Source: an uncultured Shimia sp.
Lineage (GTDB): Bacteria > Pseudomonadota > Alphaproteobacteria > Rhodobacterales > Rhodobacteraceae
Direction of reading: 5' to 3'
Assembly: GCA_937897325.1 (NCBI GenBank)
Contig: CALCOY010000016.1
Coordinates: 1-64,000, forward strand
Length of the DNA: 64,000 nucleotides
Shown: piece by piece, positions 55,074 to 64,000 of the stretch
Numbering within the stretch: position 1 is the stretch's first letter
How the letters are laid out: every line of letters begins with the position of its first letter
Notes under the pieces: model-generated
Databases searched by the model: none
Seen by the model: only the letters and a program-made list of their open reading frames with translations
What the model was told of the DNA's origin: nothing
Made by a program: the position numbers and the translations under genes

Positions 55074-55381
55074 TGTCTTTTCCACAAGCCCGCGCAGGTG
55101 ATATGCATATTTGCAATGTCCCACCAGGCTTTACGTCCCCGATCATGCCGCCGTGCTGTCCAACCGTCTTGGTGATGAAAATGCCAGCTGCGCGCATGGG
55201 ATGTGATATGGCCATGTCGGGGCCGGTGCCACCGGCAACCCCACCCGCGCCGCATCCTTTCGTGACGGGCTCTGCCACCGTGCTGATTGGTGGATTCCCG
55301 GCCCTTCGCGTCACTGACAAGTGCGCATTGGGTGGCCTGGTGATCCCGCCTTGTGCGACAACGGTGCTGACCGGCGGCTGA
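55073..55381 (+). CDS. PAAR-domain spike tip protein
   Basis: This 102-residue stand-alone PAAR protein contains ARAGDMHICN, the segment PIMPPCCPTVLVMKMPAARM, then SATVLIGGFPALRVTDKCAL GG, and PPCATTVLTGG. The His and Cys residues (His13, Cys15 and the later Cys) suit the zinc-binding tip. It has no C-terminal effector extension. It would cap the VgrG trimer encoded upstream. Confidence 0.9.
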   Translation: MSFPQARAGDMHICNVPPGFTSPIMPPCCPTVLVMKMPAARMGCDMAMSGPVPPATPPAPHPFVTGSATVLIGGFPALRVTDKCALGGLVIPPCATTVLTGG

Positions 55382-55390
55382 AGGGCAGAC

Positions 55391-56755
55391 ATGCGCGTAA
55401 CGATACGATTTCAGTCTTCAGGTTCCGTGCCGGGATCAGGTACGCCCGTGGCCATGTCTGGCCAAAGCCTGACAATCGGTCGCGGTGAACAGAATGACAT
55501 GGTGCTGCCGGATCCAGACCGAACGTTGTCAAAACGCCATTGCGTGATCGAGGATCAGAACGGCGACCTCGTGGTTGTCGATATCTCAACCAACGGAACA
55601 TTCCTGAATTACGGGAAGTCGCCGCTGGGGCCGACCCCAACCCCTCTCAACAACGGGGACATTCTGAGCGTGGGACCCTATGAACTGGTTGTCGACGTAG
55701 AGGCAGAGATGGAGGATCCGCTACTGGATCCGATTGCAGCCCCAAACCCCGTTCAACATGCGGGAAATGCAGGCGCGGCACCCCTGGAAGATGTCGACTT
55801 TCTTGATGATCTGCTGGGGGCCAGGGACACGCCGGCTGGACCCGGCGCAGTGCAACGACCCGAACTGGGGGGCGATGGTCTGCTGCCGCCGCTTGACGAT
55901 GATGACATCATTCCGAAAGCACCCGAAATCGCTCAGGGCGCCAGCACCTCCAGCCACACACCATCGGTCTCTGATCAGATGATACCGCCCACGGCACTTT
56001 CGAATGTGATCCCGGACGATTGGGATGACGACTTCCCCGAACCAGAGGTCAAAGAAAGCGCTCCGCCACCGAAGATCGAGAAACCCAATCCCTTCGCAAA
56101 AGAAGCAGGGCCAGCCGCCCCGCTGTTGGCGCAAGAACCGAAGGCCGAAACGGTGGTGGCTGATCCATCTGGTCAAGCAGATGCGACGTTGGCCTTTCTG
56201 CAGGCTTTGGGCGGGGACGATCTGAGGATCGAGCCAGAAGACCTTTCAGAAACGATGGCGCAACTTGGTAACGTTCTGCGGATCACGATCGATGGCATGC
56301 GCGAGATCCTGATGACCCGCACTGCGATCAAATCGGAATTCCGCATTGAACAGACGATGATCCAGAAAGGCGGGAACAACCCGCTCAAGTTTTCGATGAG
56401 CACGGATCAGGCGATCGATGCAATGAGCCGACGCAACGCTAAAGGATATTTGGGCGCCGAAGAAGCGGCCAAAGAGGCGCTGAATGACATCAAAGCGCAT
56501 GAAATGGCGATGGTGACCGGTATGGAAGCGGCCCTTCGCGGGATCCTCCAGCAGCTTGATCCTGAAGCCCTCGAGGAGAAAATCCAGACGGCCGGCGGTT
56601 TGGGCGGTATCCTGAAATCGAAGAAAGCCCGCTATTGGGAAATCTACGAAAAGATCTATGCGGATTTGTCGAACCAGGCTGAAACCGATTTTCAAGAGCT
56701 TTTCAGCCGCGAATTCGCCCGAGCCTATCGTGAACAGCTTGAAAGGTTGAAATGA
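55391..56755 (+). CDS. tagH: FHA-domain T6SS regulator (TagH/Fha)
   Basis: The protein has 454 residues. The N-terminal forkhead-associated domain (about 1-100) is typical: LTIGRGEQNDMVLPDPDRTL, SKRHCVIEDQNGDLVVVD, and STNGTFLNYGKSPLGP, with the phosphothreonine-binding Arg/Ser/Asn residues. A long acidic Pro-rich linker (about 105-265) follows. The C-terminal type VI FHA domain (FLQALGGDDLRIEPEDLSET, LRITIDGMREILMTRTAIKS, NNPLKFSMSTDQAID, KKARYWEIYEKIYADL) ends in a helical segment. It would act in the threonine-phosphorylation pathway with the phosphatase encoded at 63702; no kinase gene is in the window. Confidence 0.92.
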   Translation: MRVTIRFQSSGSVPGSGTPVAMSGQSLTIGRGEQNDMVLPDPDRTLSKRHCVIEDQNGDLVVVDISTNGTFLNYGKSPLGPTPTPLNNGDILSVGPYELVVDVEAEMEDPLLDPIAAPNPVQHAGNAGAAPLEDVDFLDDLLGARDTPAGPGAVQRPELGGDGLLPPLDDDDIIPKAPEIAQGASTSSHTPSVSDQMIPPTALSNVIPDDWDDDFPEPEVKESAPPPKIEKPNPFAKEAGPAAPLLAQEPKAETVVADPSGQADATLAFLQALGGDDLRIEPEDLSETMAQLGNVLRITIDGMREILMTRTAIKSEFRIEQTMIQKGGNNPLKFSMSTDQAIDAMSRRNAKGYLGAEEAAKEALNDIKAHEMAMVTGMEAALRGILQQLDPEALEEKIQTAGGLGGILKSKKARYWEIYEKIYADLSNQAETDFQELFSREFARAYREQLERLK

Positions 56756-56780
56756 CGTCGTTTGTTAAAGGATCGCTGTG

Positions 56781-58118
56781 ATGGCTTGGGACAGCAAGGT
56801 GCTGTGGACCGAGGGTTTGTTCCTGCAGCCGCATCATTTCCAGCAGGCCGACCGGCACATGGAAGGCCTGATCGGAGGTCTGGCGGAACATCTGGTGCCT
56901 TATGGATGGGGTGTGGGCAAACTGCAGATCGACGAAGCTGCGCTGAAGACAGGACAGTTCGCCATCGAGAGCTGCGAGGGTCTGACACCCGATGGCGCGG
57001 TTTTCCGGGTTCCGGCCTCGGACGATCACCCGCCTGCTCTGGATGTGCCGGAAGGTACCAAGAACTGTGTTGTCTATCTGACAATCCCGGCAAGACGACA
57101 AGGCGCGCAGGAGGTCGACATGACCGGTGCGGAGCTGTCCGCCGCGCGACTGCGCCCAAGTGAGCTTGAGGTGACAGACACAATGGGCACAGGCAAGAAG
57201 CCCGCGACACTTGGTGTCGGCAAACTGCGCCTCCAATTTGCACTTGAGGTAGACGATCTTGCGGATCGCCTGGCCATTCCGATCGCGCGCATCATCGAAA
57301 TGCGGCCCGACAATGAAATCATCCTCGATCAAGCCTTCATCGCAAGCTGCACCGATCTGCGGGCCAGCCGTCCCCTCGAAAGTTTCCGACGTGAGTTGGA
57401 AGGGCTGATCGATCACCGTGCCACTGCGCTCGCCGGTCGCCTGTCTGAGGGTGGTACGAAAGGCGTGGCCGAGATATCCGACTTCCTCTTGCTGATCACG
57501 GTCAACCGCGTTCTGCCAGTTCTGCGTCATCTGGGCCACATGGCGAACATCCACCCCTGGATCTTCTACCGTGAGGCGGCAGCCCTTGCCGGTGAGTTGG
57601 CAAGCTTTATGGCCCCGGACAAACGGGCAGAGCAATTTCCGCCCTACGAACACCACAACCTGACGGCCACTTTCGCCCCGGTGATGAAAACGCTGCGGCA
57701 ATATCTGTCTGCGGTTCTGGAACAAAACGCCGTGTCGATCCCGCTGGATCCACGCAAATACGGCATCTCCGTCGGTGTGATCGGCGACCGGAAGCTGATC
57801 ACCACGGCGGGCTTCGTGCTGGCTGTCAAAGCCGAAATGCCTGCCGAGGGCATCCGTCGGCATTTTGCGGGCCAAGCCAAGATCGGCCCGGTGGAGGAAA
57901 TCCGGCAATTGGTAAATTCAGCTCTGCCAGGCATCAGCCTCACGCCGCTTCCCGTGGCACCGAGGCAAATTCCCTATCACGCCGGAGCAGTCTATTTCGA
58001 GTTGGAGCATGACAGCCCATATTGGGGCAAGATGTCTACATCCGGCGGCATCGCGGTTCACGTGTCGGGTGATTATCCGGGATTGCAGTTGGAGTTGTGG
58101 GCGATCCGCCAAGGCTAG
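56781..58118 (+). CDS. tssK: T6SS baseplate-membrane connector TssK
   Basis: The protein has 445 residues. The ATG at 56781 is preferred (AAAGGA eight bases upstream) over a GTG three bases earlier. It begins with the family signature VLWTEGLFLQPHHFQQADRH. Later blocks are LRLQFALEVDDLADRLAIPI, HPWIFYREAAALAGELASFM, and the receptor-binding C-terminal domain QIPYHAGAVYFELEHDSPYW. TssK trimers link baseplate wedges to TssL/TssM at the inner membrane. tssL begins 21 bases downstream after GGAGAGGAGG. Confidence 0.95.
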   Translation: MAWDSKVLWTEGLFLQPHHFQQADRHMEGLIGGLAEHLVPYGWGVGKLQIDEAALKTGQFAIESCEGLTPDGAVFRVPASDDHPPALDVPEGTKNCVVYLTIPARRQGAQEVDMTGAELSAARLRPSELEVTDTMGTGKKPATLGVGKLRLQFALEVDDLADRLAIPIARIIEMRPDNEIILDQAFIASCTDLRASRPLESFRRELEGLIDHRATALAGRLSEGGTKGVAEISDFLLLITVNRVLPVLRHLGHMANIHPWIFYREAAALAGELASFMAPDKRAEQFPPYEHHNLTATFAPVMKTLRQYLSAVLEQNAVSIPLDPRKYGISVGVIGDRKLITTAGFVLAVKAEMPAEGIRRHFAGQAKIGPVEEIRQLVNSALPGISLTPLPVAPRQIPYHAGAVYFELEHDSPYWGKMSTSGGIAVHVSGDYPGLQLELWAIRQG

Positions 58119-58139
58119 GCGGAGAGGAGGAGAAGGCAA

Positions 58140-59543
58140 ATGGCAGACAAAGACCCTTTCGCCGAACCCGACGATTCTGATCGCACGGTTATCCGCCCCA
58201 ATCCCGCAGGACGCAGAAGCCCTCAGCCCGCGCCACAAGACCCACCGGCCGCGCCGTTTCGACCGAATGACCCCGCTCCTAGCCAGGGTGCATTCGGCGT
58301 AGCCCATGCAGCCTCTGCACCCAAAGTGTCGAATCCGAGCGATCCAGGTGTCGATGCGGGCCTGACGGGAATGAACCCTTTAAATGCTTGTGCAGCAACA
58401 CTCTTTTCGCTGGTCAGCCGCATTCGCAACCGCGCACAGCATATGGACGCCGGTAAACTGCGTGAGGCCGTCATCACGGAAGTCAAAGCATTCGAGAGCC
58501 GCGCATTCCAGGCCGGGGTGGATGCGCAGGATCTCAAGATCGCCCGCTATGCCATATGCGCCACCTTGGACGATGTTGTTCTGAACACGCCTTGGGGGGG
58601 GCAGTCCGTCTGGGCGCAGCAAAGCATGGTTGGCACCTTCCACCGCGAAACTGTCGGTGGCGATCGGTTCTACGATCTTCTCGCACGGTTGGAGAAAGAA
58701 CCTGCCAGGAATATCGACCTGCTAGAGTTTCTCTATATGTGTCTGTCTCTCGGTTTCGAAGGGCGCTTGCGTGTCGAACAAGGTGGACGTGAAAAGCATC
58801 TCGATATTCGTGCGGGTCTGGCAAAAATCATCCGGGCGCAACGCGATGAGACCGCCGATACGCTCTCGCCCAATTGGCTGGGCGTGAACAAACCCTATCG
58901 TGCGCTGTCTGCCTGGAAGCCTTTATGGATTGCTTCGGGTGCAGCGATGCTTTTGCTTGCTATGGGATTTGTCGGCCTGTCCTGGCTTTTGTCCAATTCA
59001 ACCGAACGGGTTCTGGGCCAGCTCTCCCTGCTGGATACCGGCCAAATCGCGGCGCTGGATCGGCCCGCCCCTCCACCACCGCCAACCATCTTCGTCACAC
59101 CACAGATCGAGGAAATCAAAGGCTTCCTAGAAGAAGAAATCGATGAAGGGATCGTGACGGTGTTCGAGGATGCCAATACGATCACGGTCCGCATTACGGG
59201 TTCCGGCATGTTCGGATCGGGCTCTGACCAGTTGCAAGAGCAGTTCCGCATCCCCCTCGAACGGGTCGCCGACGCGTTGAACGATCAGCCTGGCCCGGTG
59301 ATCATCGTGGGCCATTCCGACAACGTCCCGATCCGGTCTTCTCGTTTTCCATCGAACATGCACCTGTCGCTTGCACGAGCAAAAAGTGTGATGGAGAAGG
59401 TGGCCGCGACCTTGACGGATCCCTCTCGTTTGACGGCGGAAGGACGGGCCGACAAGGATCCGATTGCATCCAATGACACGGCCGAGGGGCGGGCCACCAA
59501 CCGACGAATTGAGGTCGTGTTGGTTAGGGAGGACGCAGCATGA
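58140..59543 (+). CDS. tssL: TssL (DotU) with C-terminal OmpA-like peptidoglycan-binding domain
   Basis: The protein has 467 residues. The N-terminal region (about 1-80) is Pro-rich and disordered. The DotU domain (about 85-255) reads NACAATLFSLVSRIRNRAQH, KIARYAICATLDDVVLNTPW, and YDLLARLEKEPARNIDLLEF. One membrane helix lies near 262-285 (PLWIASGAAMLLLAMGFVGL). The periplasmic C-terminus is OmpA-like (VIIVGHSDNVPIRSSRFPSN, MHLSLARAKSVM, AEGRATNRRIEVVL). This extended TssL can bind peptidoglycan, which may replace a separate TagL. It overlaps tssM by four bases. Confidence 0.94.
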   Translation: MADKDPFAEPDDSDRTVIRPNPAGRRSPQPAPQDPPAAPFRPNDPAPSQGAFGVAHAASAPKVSNPSDPGVDAGLTGMNPLNACAATLFSLVSRIRNRAQHMDAGKLREAVITEVKAFESRAFQAGVDAQDLKIARYAICATLDDVVLNTPWGGQSVWAQQSMVGTFHRETVGGDRFYDLLARLEKEPARNIDLLEFLYMCLSLGFEGRLRVEQGGREKHLDIRAGLAKIIRAQRDETADTLSPNWLGVNKPYRALSAWKPLWIASGAAMLLLAMGFVGLSWLLSNSTERVLGQLSLLDTGQIAALDRPAPPPPPTIFVTPQIEEIKGFLEEEIDEGIVTVFEDANTITVRITGSGMFGSGSDQLQEQFRIPLERVADALNDQPGPVIIVGHSDNVPIRSSRFPSNMHLSLARAKSVMEKVAATLTDPSRLTAEGRADKDPIASNDTAEGRATNRRIEVVLVREDAA

Positions 59544-62500
59544 TCCGGTTTCTGACCTCTGGCATCACGATCACGGTTGTCCTGTCCCTGATCTTGAGCG
59601 CGCTCATCTGGTTTTTTGGCGCGTTTCTGGGCTTTGGCGATGCGCGACCTCTTGATGGCGCGCTGGCGCGTGGCGTGACAATCGCGGTGCTCTGGCTGAT
59701 CGCACTTGCGATCATTCTGCTGATCGTTCTGCGTCGTGCGAAACAGGACAAAGCCATCGTTCAAGACATCGTGGCACCGCCTCAGGCCATTGAGGCAGAT
59801 CCCGGTGATGAGGCCGTCCAAGCCGAACTGGGCGATCTGAGAGGAAAGCTCAAGCTGGCCACGACCAAGCTGCGAAAATCGCGTTGGGGGCGTTCGCAGC
59901 TTTATGACCTGCCCTGGTATATGATCATTGGGCCGCCAGGGGCTGGTAAAACGACGGCTTTGATCAATTCAGGGCTCGATTTCCCACTTGCAGATGACCT
60001 TGGTCAGAACGCAATCGGCGGCGTGGGCGGTACGCGCAACTGCGATTGGTGGTTCACCGATCAGGCCGTGATCATCGATACGGCAGGGCGCTACACAACG
60101 CAAGACAGCGATGCGGACGCCGACAATGCGGCCTGGCTTGGTTTTCTGGGCATGCTGAAGAAGCATCGGCCGCGCCAGCCTATCAACGGTGCAATGATCG
60201 CGATCTCGCTCTCGGATCTTTCGATGCAGGACGAGACGACGCAAAGAAATCACGCCAATGCGATCCGTCGCCGTTTGCAGGAACTGCGCAGCACGCTCGG
60301 CGTGCGGTTTCCGGTCTATGTTCTGTTTACCAAGGCTGATCTGATCGCCGGCTTTTCCGAATTCTTCGAAAACATGGGCCGCGAGGGACGAGAGCAGGTT
60401 TGGGGCTTCACCCTGCCGCTTGACAAAAAGGGGGGCGAGGCGAGCCCAGTTGCCAGCTTTGATCAAGAATTCGCTGGCCTTCTGGAGCGCCTGAACGGGC
60501 AATCGTTGGACCGCATGGAAGCCGAAACCGACCCGCAGCGCCGCAGCCTGATCGCGGGTTTTCCGGGTCAGGTCGCCTCGGCCCGGCAGACAGCGCGGGA
60601 TTTTCTGACCGAAGTCTTCAAGGACAGCCGGTTTGAACAACGCCAGCTTTTGCGAGGCGTCTACTTCACATCCGGAACTCAAGAGGGCACGCCAATTGAC
60701 AGGCTGATGATGGGCATGGCCCGCACATTTGGCATCGGTCGGCAAGCCATCGGGTCGGGCCGCGGGTCTGGCAAAAGCTTCTTCATAACCGACCTTTTTG
60801 AGCGGGTGATGTTCCCCGAAGCGGGGCTTGTCAGTGCAGATGACAAAGTCGAACGCCGATACCGCTGGACGATGCGCGGGGCGGTTGCGGCGGCAATCAT
60901 AGCCACGATCGGATTCGGCACCCTCTGGACGCGCAGCTATTTGGGCAACCAGGACTTGCTTGCCCAGAGCCAGGCCCAGATCCTCAATTACCGGGCGGCG
61001 GCTGCAGAAATCCCGGGATCACCCATCTCGGACAGTGACCTGCCAGGCGTCGTGCCTGCCCTGAACATTCTGCGCAATATGCCTGGCAACCCTGCGATCA
61101 CAACCGAGGGACCGCCCGCAAAGCTGACTTGGGGGCTTTATCAGGGCGAGGTCATCGGCACGCAATCAGCTCAGGCCTACCGAGCGTCACTCAACCAACA
61201 ATTCCTTCCGCGTTTGATCTTGCGTCTGGAAGAGCAAATGCAGGCCAATATGGACAACGCCAACCTGCTTTACGAAGCGCTCAAAGTCTATCTGATGCTT
61301 GGTCTTGAAGGACCGATGAACAGCGACTTCGTGACAGAATGGATGACGCTGGATTGGTCCATCTCATTTCCGGGCGACGACCGCGCGGGGCTGCAGAAAG
61401 ACCTTGGCGCGCATCTTGATGTCTTGCTGCGCCAACCGATGGACAAGATCGAGCTCAACGGACCGCTGGTCGAACAGGTGCAAGGCATTCTGTCTGAACT
61501 GCCCCTGGCCCAGCGGGTCTACAAAGGCATCATCAATTCCCCCCGTGCGACTGAATTACCTGAATGGCGCCTGACCGATGCAGGCGGCGGCGCGGTCAAT
61601 CGGGCCTTCCAGAGATCATCCGGCAAGTCCCTGAACGAAGGCATCCCCGGGATCTACACATATGCGGGTTTCAACGATGTCTTCCTTGATGAGGCCCTTG
61701 GTGTCGCGTCCCGAATTCAGCGCGAGAGCTGGGTCCTGGGGCCACGCGGTGAAGCTGAACAAAGCGAGGCCACTCTACTCAGGCTCAGCCGTGAGGTGCT
61801 TGAGCTCTACTATGATGACTACGTTTCCGAATATGACCAACTGCTCGCCGATCTGGATGTCGTACCGCTGCAAAGCCTAAGCCACGCTGTCGAAGTGACG
61901 AATATTCTGTCGAATGACAGAAGCTCTCCGATGTTGCGAATATTGAAGGCCATCGCCAGCGAAACGCAACTGACCGAAGATCGCAGCACCCCGGCCAATC
62001 AAGCCGCCGAAGGCGCAGCCGCCGTCGGGGGCGTTGCAGCACAGATCGCTCAGCAATCTTTGAATTCGCGCAAGCGCCTCTTTGTCGACGCATTGCGCAA
62101 ATCTGCAGGCGCCAGCGCAGGGGCAGAGCCCGAACAGCCCGGCGCCTATGTCGAGGAGCGCTTTTCCTGGCTGCACCAACTGGTCGGCCAAAACCCGGAT
62201 GAGCCTGCGCCGCTCGACACCTTTATGGCGACACTTACCGAGGTCTACCAGGAATTGAACAAGCAATCGTTCTCAGGACAGACGGCCACCCAGGGCACAA
62301 GCGCCATCGTGCAACTGCGCGAAGTCGCCGCACGCCTTGAAGGGCCAATGCAACGCTGGGCGGCGCAGATCACCAGCGGATCATCGGGCATCGCGGCGGA
62401 CGGTACACGTGCCTCAATCAATGCCGCTTGGCAGGCCAACGTACTGCCCTTCTGCACGCAAGCGCTGAGCGGGCGGTATCCCTTTGATCGTCGCGCTAAG

Positions 62501-63112
62501 GCGGATGTGGCCATGGCCGATTTCTCGCGTCTTTTTGCGCCTGGCGGACTGATCGACGGGTTTTTTAACGAGAACCTGATCAAACTTGTCGATGTGCGGG
62601 CGCAGCCCTGGGCGTGGAAAGAGTTGAACGACACAGATCTGGGCATGTCGCCCACAGCGCTCAAGCAGTTCCAGAATGCTGCGGCCATTCGCGACGCCTT
62701 CTTTGGGGGGGCTGCAGCACCCCTTGTCAATTTTCAACTGACGCCCGAGGCATTGGATCCCAATGCAAAGACAGTAACGCTTGAAATCGACGGACAGACG
62801 GTGGAGTTCAATCACCGCATGAGCGCGCCGAAACCAACTGCGGTCACCTGGCCCGGAAGCGTCGGCGTGGCGCGGGTTGTCTTCCAACCGCCTGATGGCA
62901 AATCGGCCAATGCCATCACGCGCGACGGCCCTTGGGCTTGGCTGCGGTTGCTGAACGCAGCCGAGCTGCGCAAAACGAATGTGTCCGATCGAAGCCGCGT
63001 GATCTTCCGCGTCGGGGGCCGAATCGCGATCTACAACATGCAGTCTGGATCAATACTGAATCCCTTCGCGCTGAAGGCGCTCAGCGACTTCAAATGCCCT
63101 GAAAGCCTATGA
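59540..63112 (+). CDS. tssM: TssM (IcmF), inner-membrane T6SS core component
   Basis: The protein has 1190 residues. Two N-terminal membrane helices (ITIVLSLILSALIWFFGAF-like, TIAVLWLIALAIILLIVLRR) precede a cytoplasmic NTPase-like domain with Walker A GPPGAGKTTALI near residue 131 and IIDTAGRY as switch. A third helix lies near residue 450 (GAVAAAIIATIGFGTLW). The large periplasmic part contains the IcmF-related and TssM C-terminal domains (WPGSVGVARVVFQPPDGK, DGPWAWLRLLNAAELRKTN, RVIFRVGGRIAIYNMQSGSI LNPF). It spans the inner membrane and contacts the outer-membrane lipoprotein. TssJ itself is not encoded in this window. Confidence 0.96.
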   Translation: MIRFLTSGITITVVLSLILSALIWFFGAFLGFGDARPLDGALARGVTIAVLWLIALAIILLIVLRRAKQDKAIVQDIVAPPQAIEADPGDEAVQAELGDLRGKLKLATTKLRKSRWGRSQLYDLPWYMIIGPPGAGKTTALINSGLDFPLADDLGQNAIGGVGGTRNCDWWFTDQAVIIDTAGRYTTQDSDADADNAAWLGFLGMLKKHRPRQPINGAMIAISLSDLSMQDETTQRNHANAIRRRLQELRSTLGVRFPVYVLFTKADLIAGFSEFFENMGREGREQVWGFTLPLDKKGGEASPVASFDQEFAGLLERLNGQSLDRMEAETDPQRRSLIAGFPGQVASARQTARDFLTEVFKDSRFEQRQLLRGVYFTSGTQEGTPIDRLMMGMARTFGIGRQAIGSGRGSGKSFFITDLFERVMFPEAGLVSADDKVERRYRWTMRGAVAAAIIATIGFGTLWTRSYLGNQDLLAQSQAQILNYRAAAAEIPGSPISDSDLPGVVPALNILRNMPGNPAITTEGPPAKLTWGLYQGEVIGTQSAQAYRASLNQQFLPRLILRLEEQMQANMDNANLLYEALKVYLMLGLEGPMNSDFVTEWMTLDWSISFPGDDRAGLQKDLGAHLDVLLRQPMDKIELNGPLVEQVQGILSELPLAQRVYKGIINSPRATELPEWRLTDAGGGAVNRAFQRSSGKSLNEGIPGIYTYAGFNDVFLDEALGVASRIQRESWVLGPRGEAEQSEATLLRLSREVLELYYDDYVSEYDQLLADLDVVPLQSLSHAVEVTNILSNDRSSPMLRILKAIASETQLTEDRSTPANQAAEGAAAVGGVAAQIAQQSLNSRKRLFVDALRKSAGASAGAEPEQPGAYVEERFSWLHQLVGQNPDEPAPLDTFMATLTEVYQELNKQSFSGQTATQGTSAIVQLREVAARLEGPMQRWAAQITSGSSGIAADGTRASINAAWQANVLPFCTQALSGRYPFDRRAKADVAMADFSRLFAPGGLIDGFFNENLIKLVDVRAQPWAWKELNDTDLGMSPTALKQFQNAAAIRDAFFGGAAAPLVNFQLTPEALDPNAKTVTLEIDGQTVEFNHRMSAPKPTAVTWPGSVGVARVVFQPPDGKSANAITRDGPWAWLRLLNAAELRKTNVSDRSRVIFRVGGRIAIYNMQSGSILNPFALKALSDFKCPESL

Positions 63113-63699
63113 CGCAACCGTTAAGACCCAGCTTCGGAGCCTTCGGCAAGATACCGGGGCTGGGCGATTTTGTTCGGATCGGGGTGCCACAAGGTTTTAT
63201 TGACCCTTGGGACACATGGTTGAGCCATTCTATTGCCCAGTTTCGCGGGCATGATGAAGAGATGTGGGAAAAGCTTTACATGTTTGCGCCGATCTGGCGC
63301 TTTTCGTTGGCTGCTGGCTTGGCCGGTCCGAACGTGGTCTCGGGGATCATGATGCCATCGGTCGACGCGGTCGGCAGACGGTTTCCACTGACCTGCGTCG
63401 CGGCTGTTCCCGCGCAAACACCTGTTTCTGCTCATATCGCCTGCGGGGAAATCTTTCCTCAGCTAGAGCAGCTATCCCTGTCGATGCTGGATGACGGAAT
63501 GGATCGCGCCACCCTAGCGACCGGTTTGGGCGCAATCAGCTTGCCCGACAGGATCACAGCGGCGATCGGGGCCGACATAAGGGCCATCTGGTCATCCATC
63601 ATTGGGTCAAGCCATCGGATCATGACCACAGCCGGATTGCCATCCGGCATTGAACTCAAGGCCCTTTTCGATCCGGATGACGCCTATTGGAACACTTAA
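63109..63699 (+). CDS. tagF: TagF, T6SS post-translational repressor
   Basis: The protein has 196 residues, overlapping tssM by four bases (ATGA). The DUF2094/TagF pattern is clear: FGAFGKIPGLGDFVRIGVPQ, FIDPWDTWLSHSIAQFRG, YMFAPIWRFSLAAGLAGPNV, and MMPSVDAVGRRFPLTCVAA. TagF represses assembly unless the threonine-phosphorylation pathway is active, or independently in Rhizobiales. The pppA-like phosphatase gene follows after two bases. Confidence 0.93.
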   Translation: MTQPLRPSFGAFGKIPGLGDFVRIGVPQGFIDPWDTWLSHSIAQFRGHDEEMWEKLYMFAPIWRFSLAAGLAGPNVVSGIMMPSVDAVGRRFPLTCVAAVPAQTPVSAHIACGEIFPQLEQLSLSMLDDGMDRATLATGLGAISLPDRITAAIGADIRAIWSSIIGSSHRIMTTAGLPSGIELKALFDPDDAYWNT

Positions 63700-63701
63700 T
63701 C

Positions 63702-64000
63702 ATGACAGCGGCACCAAGATTTGCGGCAAAGACACATCCAGGGCTGGTTCGCCCCGTGAACGAAGACAGCGTCGTCGCCCTACCGGAAAAGGGCGTTTGG
63801 GTCGTCGCAGACGGCATGGGCGGGCATGAAGCAGGGGATGTCGCCAGCGCAATCGTCACCGAAAGCGTTGCCATGATCGATGCGGATCTGACGCCCGCAG
63901 ATACGGTTCGCGCCCTACGAGGCGCATTGCAGTACGCCCATGAGCGCATTCAGCATGAATCGGCAATGCGCCATGGCCAGACAATGGGTTCAACTGTCGT
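63702..64000 (+). CDS. PP2C-family phosphatase (PppA/Stp1-like), partial
   Basis: This gene begins three bases after tagF and runs off the window. The N-terminal hundred residues show PP2C motif 1 as THPGLVRPVNEDSVV and the metal-binding motif VWVVADGMGGHEAGDVAS, then MRHGQTMGSTV, where motif 3 starts. It would dephosphorylate the FHA protein and so switch off the T6SS together with TagF. A PpkA kinase is expected farther right. Confidence 0.92.
   Translation, partial: MTAAPRFAAKTHPGLVRPVNEDSVVALPEKGVWVVADGMGGHEAGDVASAIVTESVAMIDADLTPADTVRALRGALQYAHERIQHESAMRHGQTMGSTV

Overview
The window looks like an accessory region, either a plasmid or a chromosomal island, from an alphaproteobacterium of the Rhodobacterales (roseobacter-like). 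The evidence is the moderately high GC content, the gene families present (TAXI-TRAP transporter, gentisate pathway, ClpV-type T6SS lacking a recognisable TssJ), and many degraded IS6, IS5, IS66, IS110, IS1182 and IS91 remnants. No rRNA, tRNA or CRISPR array was seen.

Layout. (1) 0-2.5 kb: insertion-sequence debris around a MarR regulator fragment. (2) 2.6-6.5 kb: one very large EF-hand protein with repeats and a hydrophobic C-terminus, a candidate secreted effector or translocator. (3) 6.8-7.5 kb: a well-preserved cobalamin riboswitch whose target gene was destroyed by an IS6 remnant. (4) 8.0-13.3 kb: a compact operon of a beta-propeller protein, a di-haem DUF1111 oxidoreductase, a degenerate Nudix-like protein and a catalytic/non-catalytic pair of M16 peptidases. 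It lies between IS6 remnants and could be an undescribed maturation or redox system. (5) 14.4-24.2 kb: an apparently complete pathway for an aromatic acid, most likely salicylate. It comprises a fused acyl-CoA hydroxylase/CoA ligase, TAXI-TRAP uptake, thioesterase, gentisate 1,2-dioxygenase, two different types of maleylpyruvate isomerase-like protein, fumarylpyruvate hydrolase and an IclR regulator. (6) 24.5-33.1 kb: a decayed IS66, one intact TonB-dependent receptor, and a pile-up of IS91, IS110, IS6 and IS5 remnants. This includes an 8-bp tandem repeat inside a transposase and a second identical copy of the 0-2 kb IS5 element.

(7) 33.1-38.1 kb: a SARP-like winged-helix/TPR regulator, a PAP2/haloperoxidase-fold protein with an N-terminal (Gly-Ser-Gln)9 tract, and a subtilisin-family protease. 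(8) 38.2-40.9 kb: divergent genes for a YceI-OmpA fusion and a caspase-like protease with a C-terminal CxxCH motif. (9) 41.1-64.0 kb: a type VI secretion system in one orientation: tssA, B, C, hcp, tagJ, tssE, F, G, H (clpV), vgrG, a DUF6931-like gene, PAAR, FHA (tagH), tssK, L, M, tagF and a PP2C phosphatase that runs off the end.

How the parts work together. In the catabolic cluster, the TRAP system imports the acid. The ligase half activates it to the CoA ester, the flavin half hydroxylates the ring, and the thioesterase releases gentisate. The dioxygenase, isomerase and hydrolase then yield fumarate and pyruvate. The T6SS cluster encodes baseplate, sheath, tube, spike and membrane complex together with the TagF/FHA/phosphatase post-translational control module. 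No obvious dedicated effector/immunity pair is visible inside it. All functional statements rest on reading translated sequence by eye; no database search was run.
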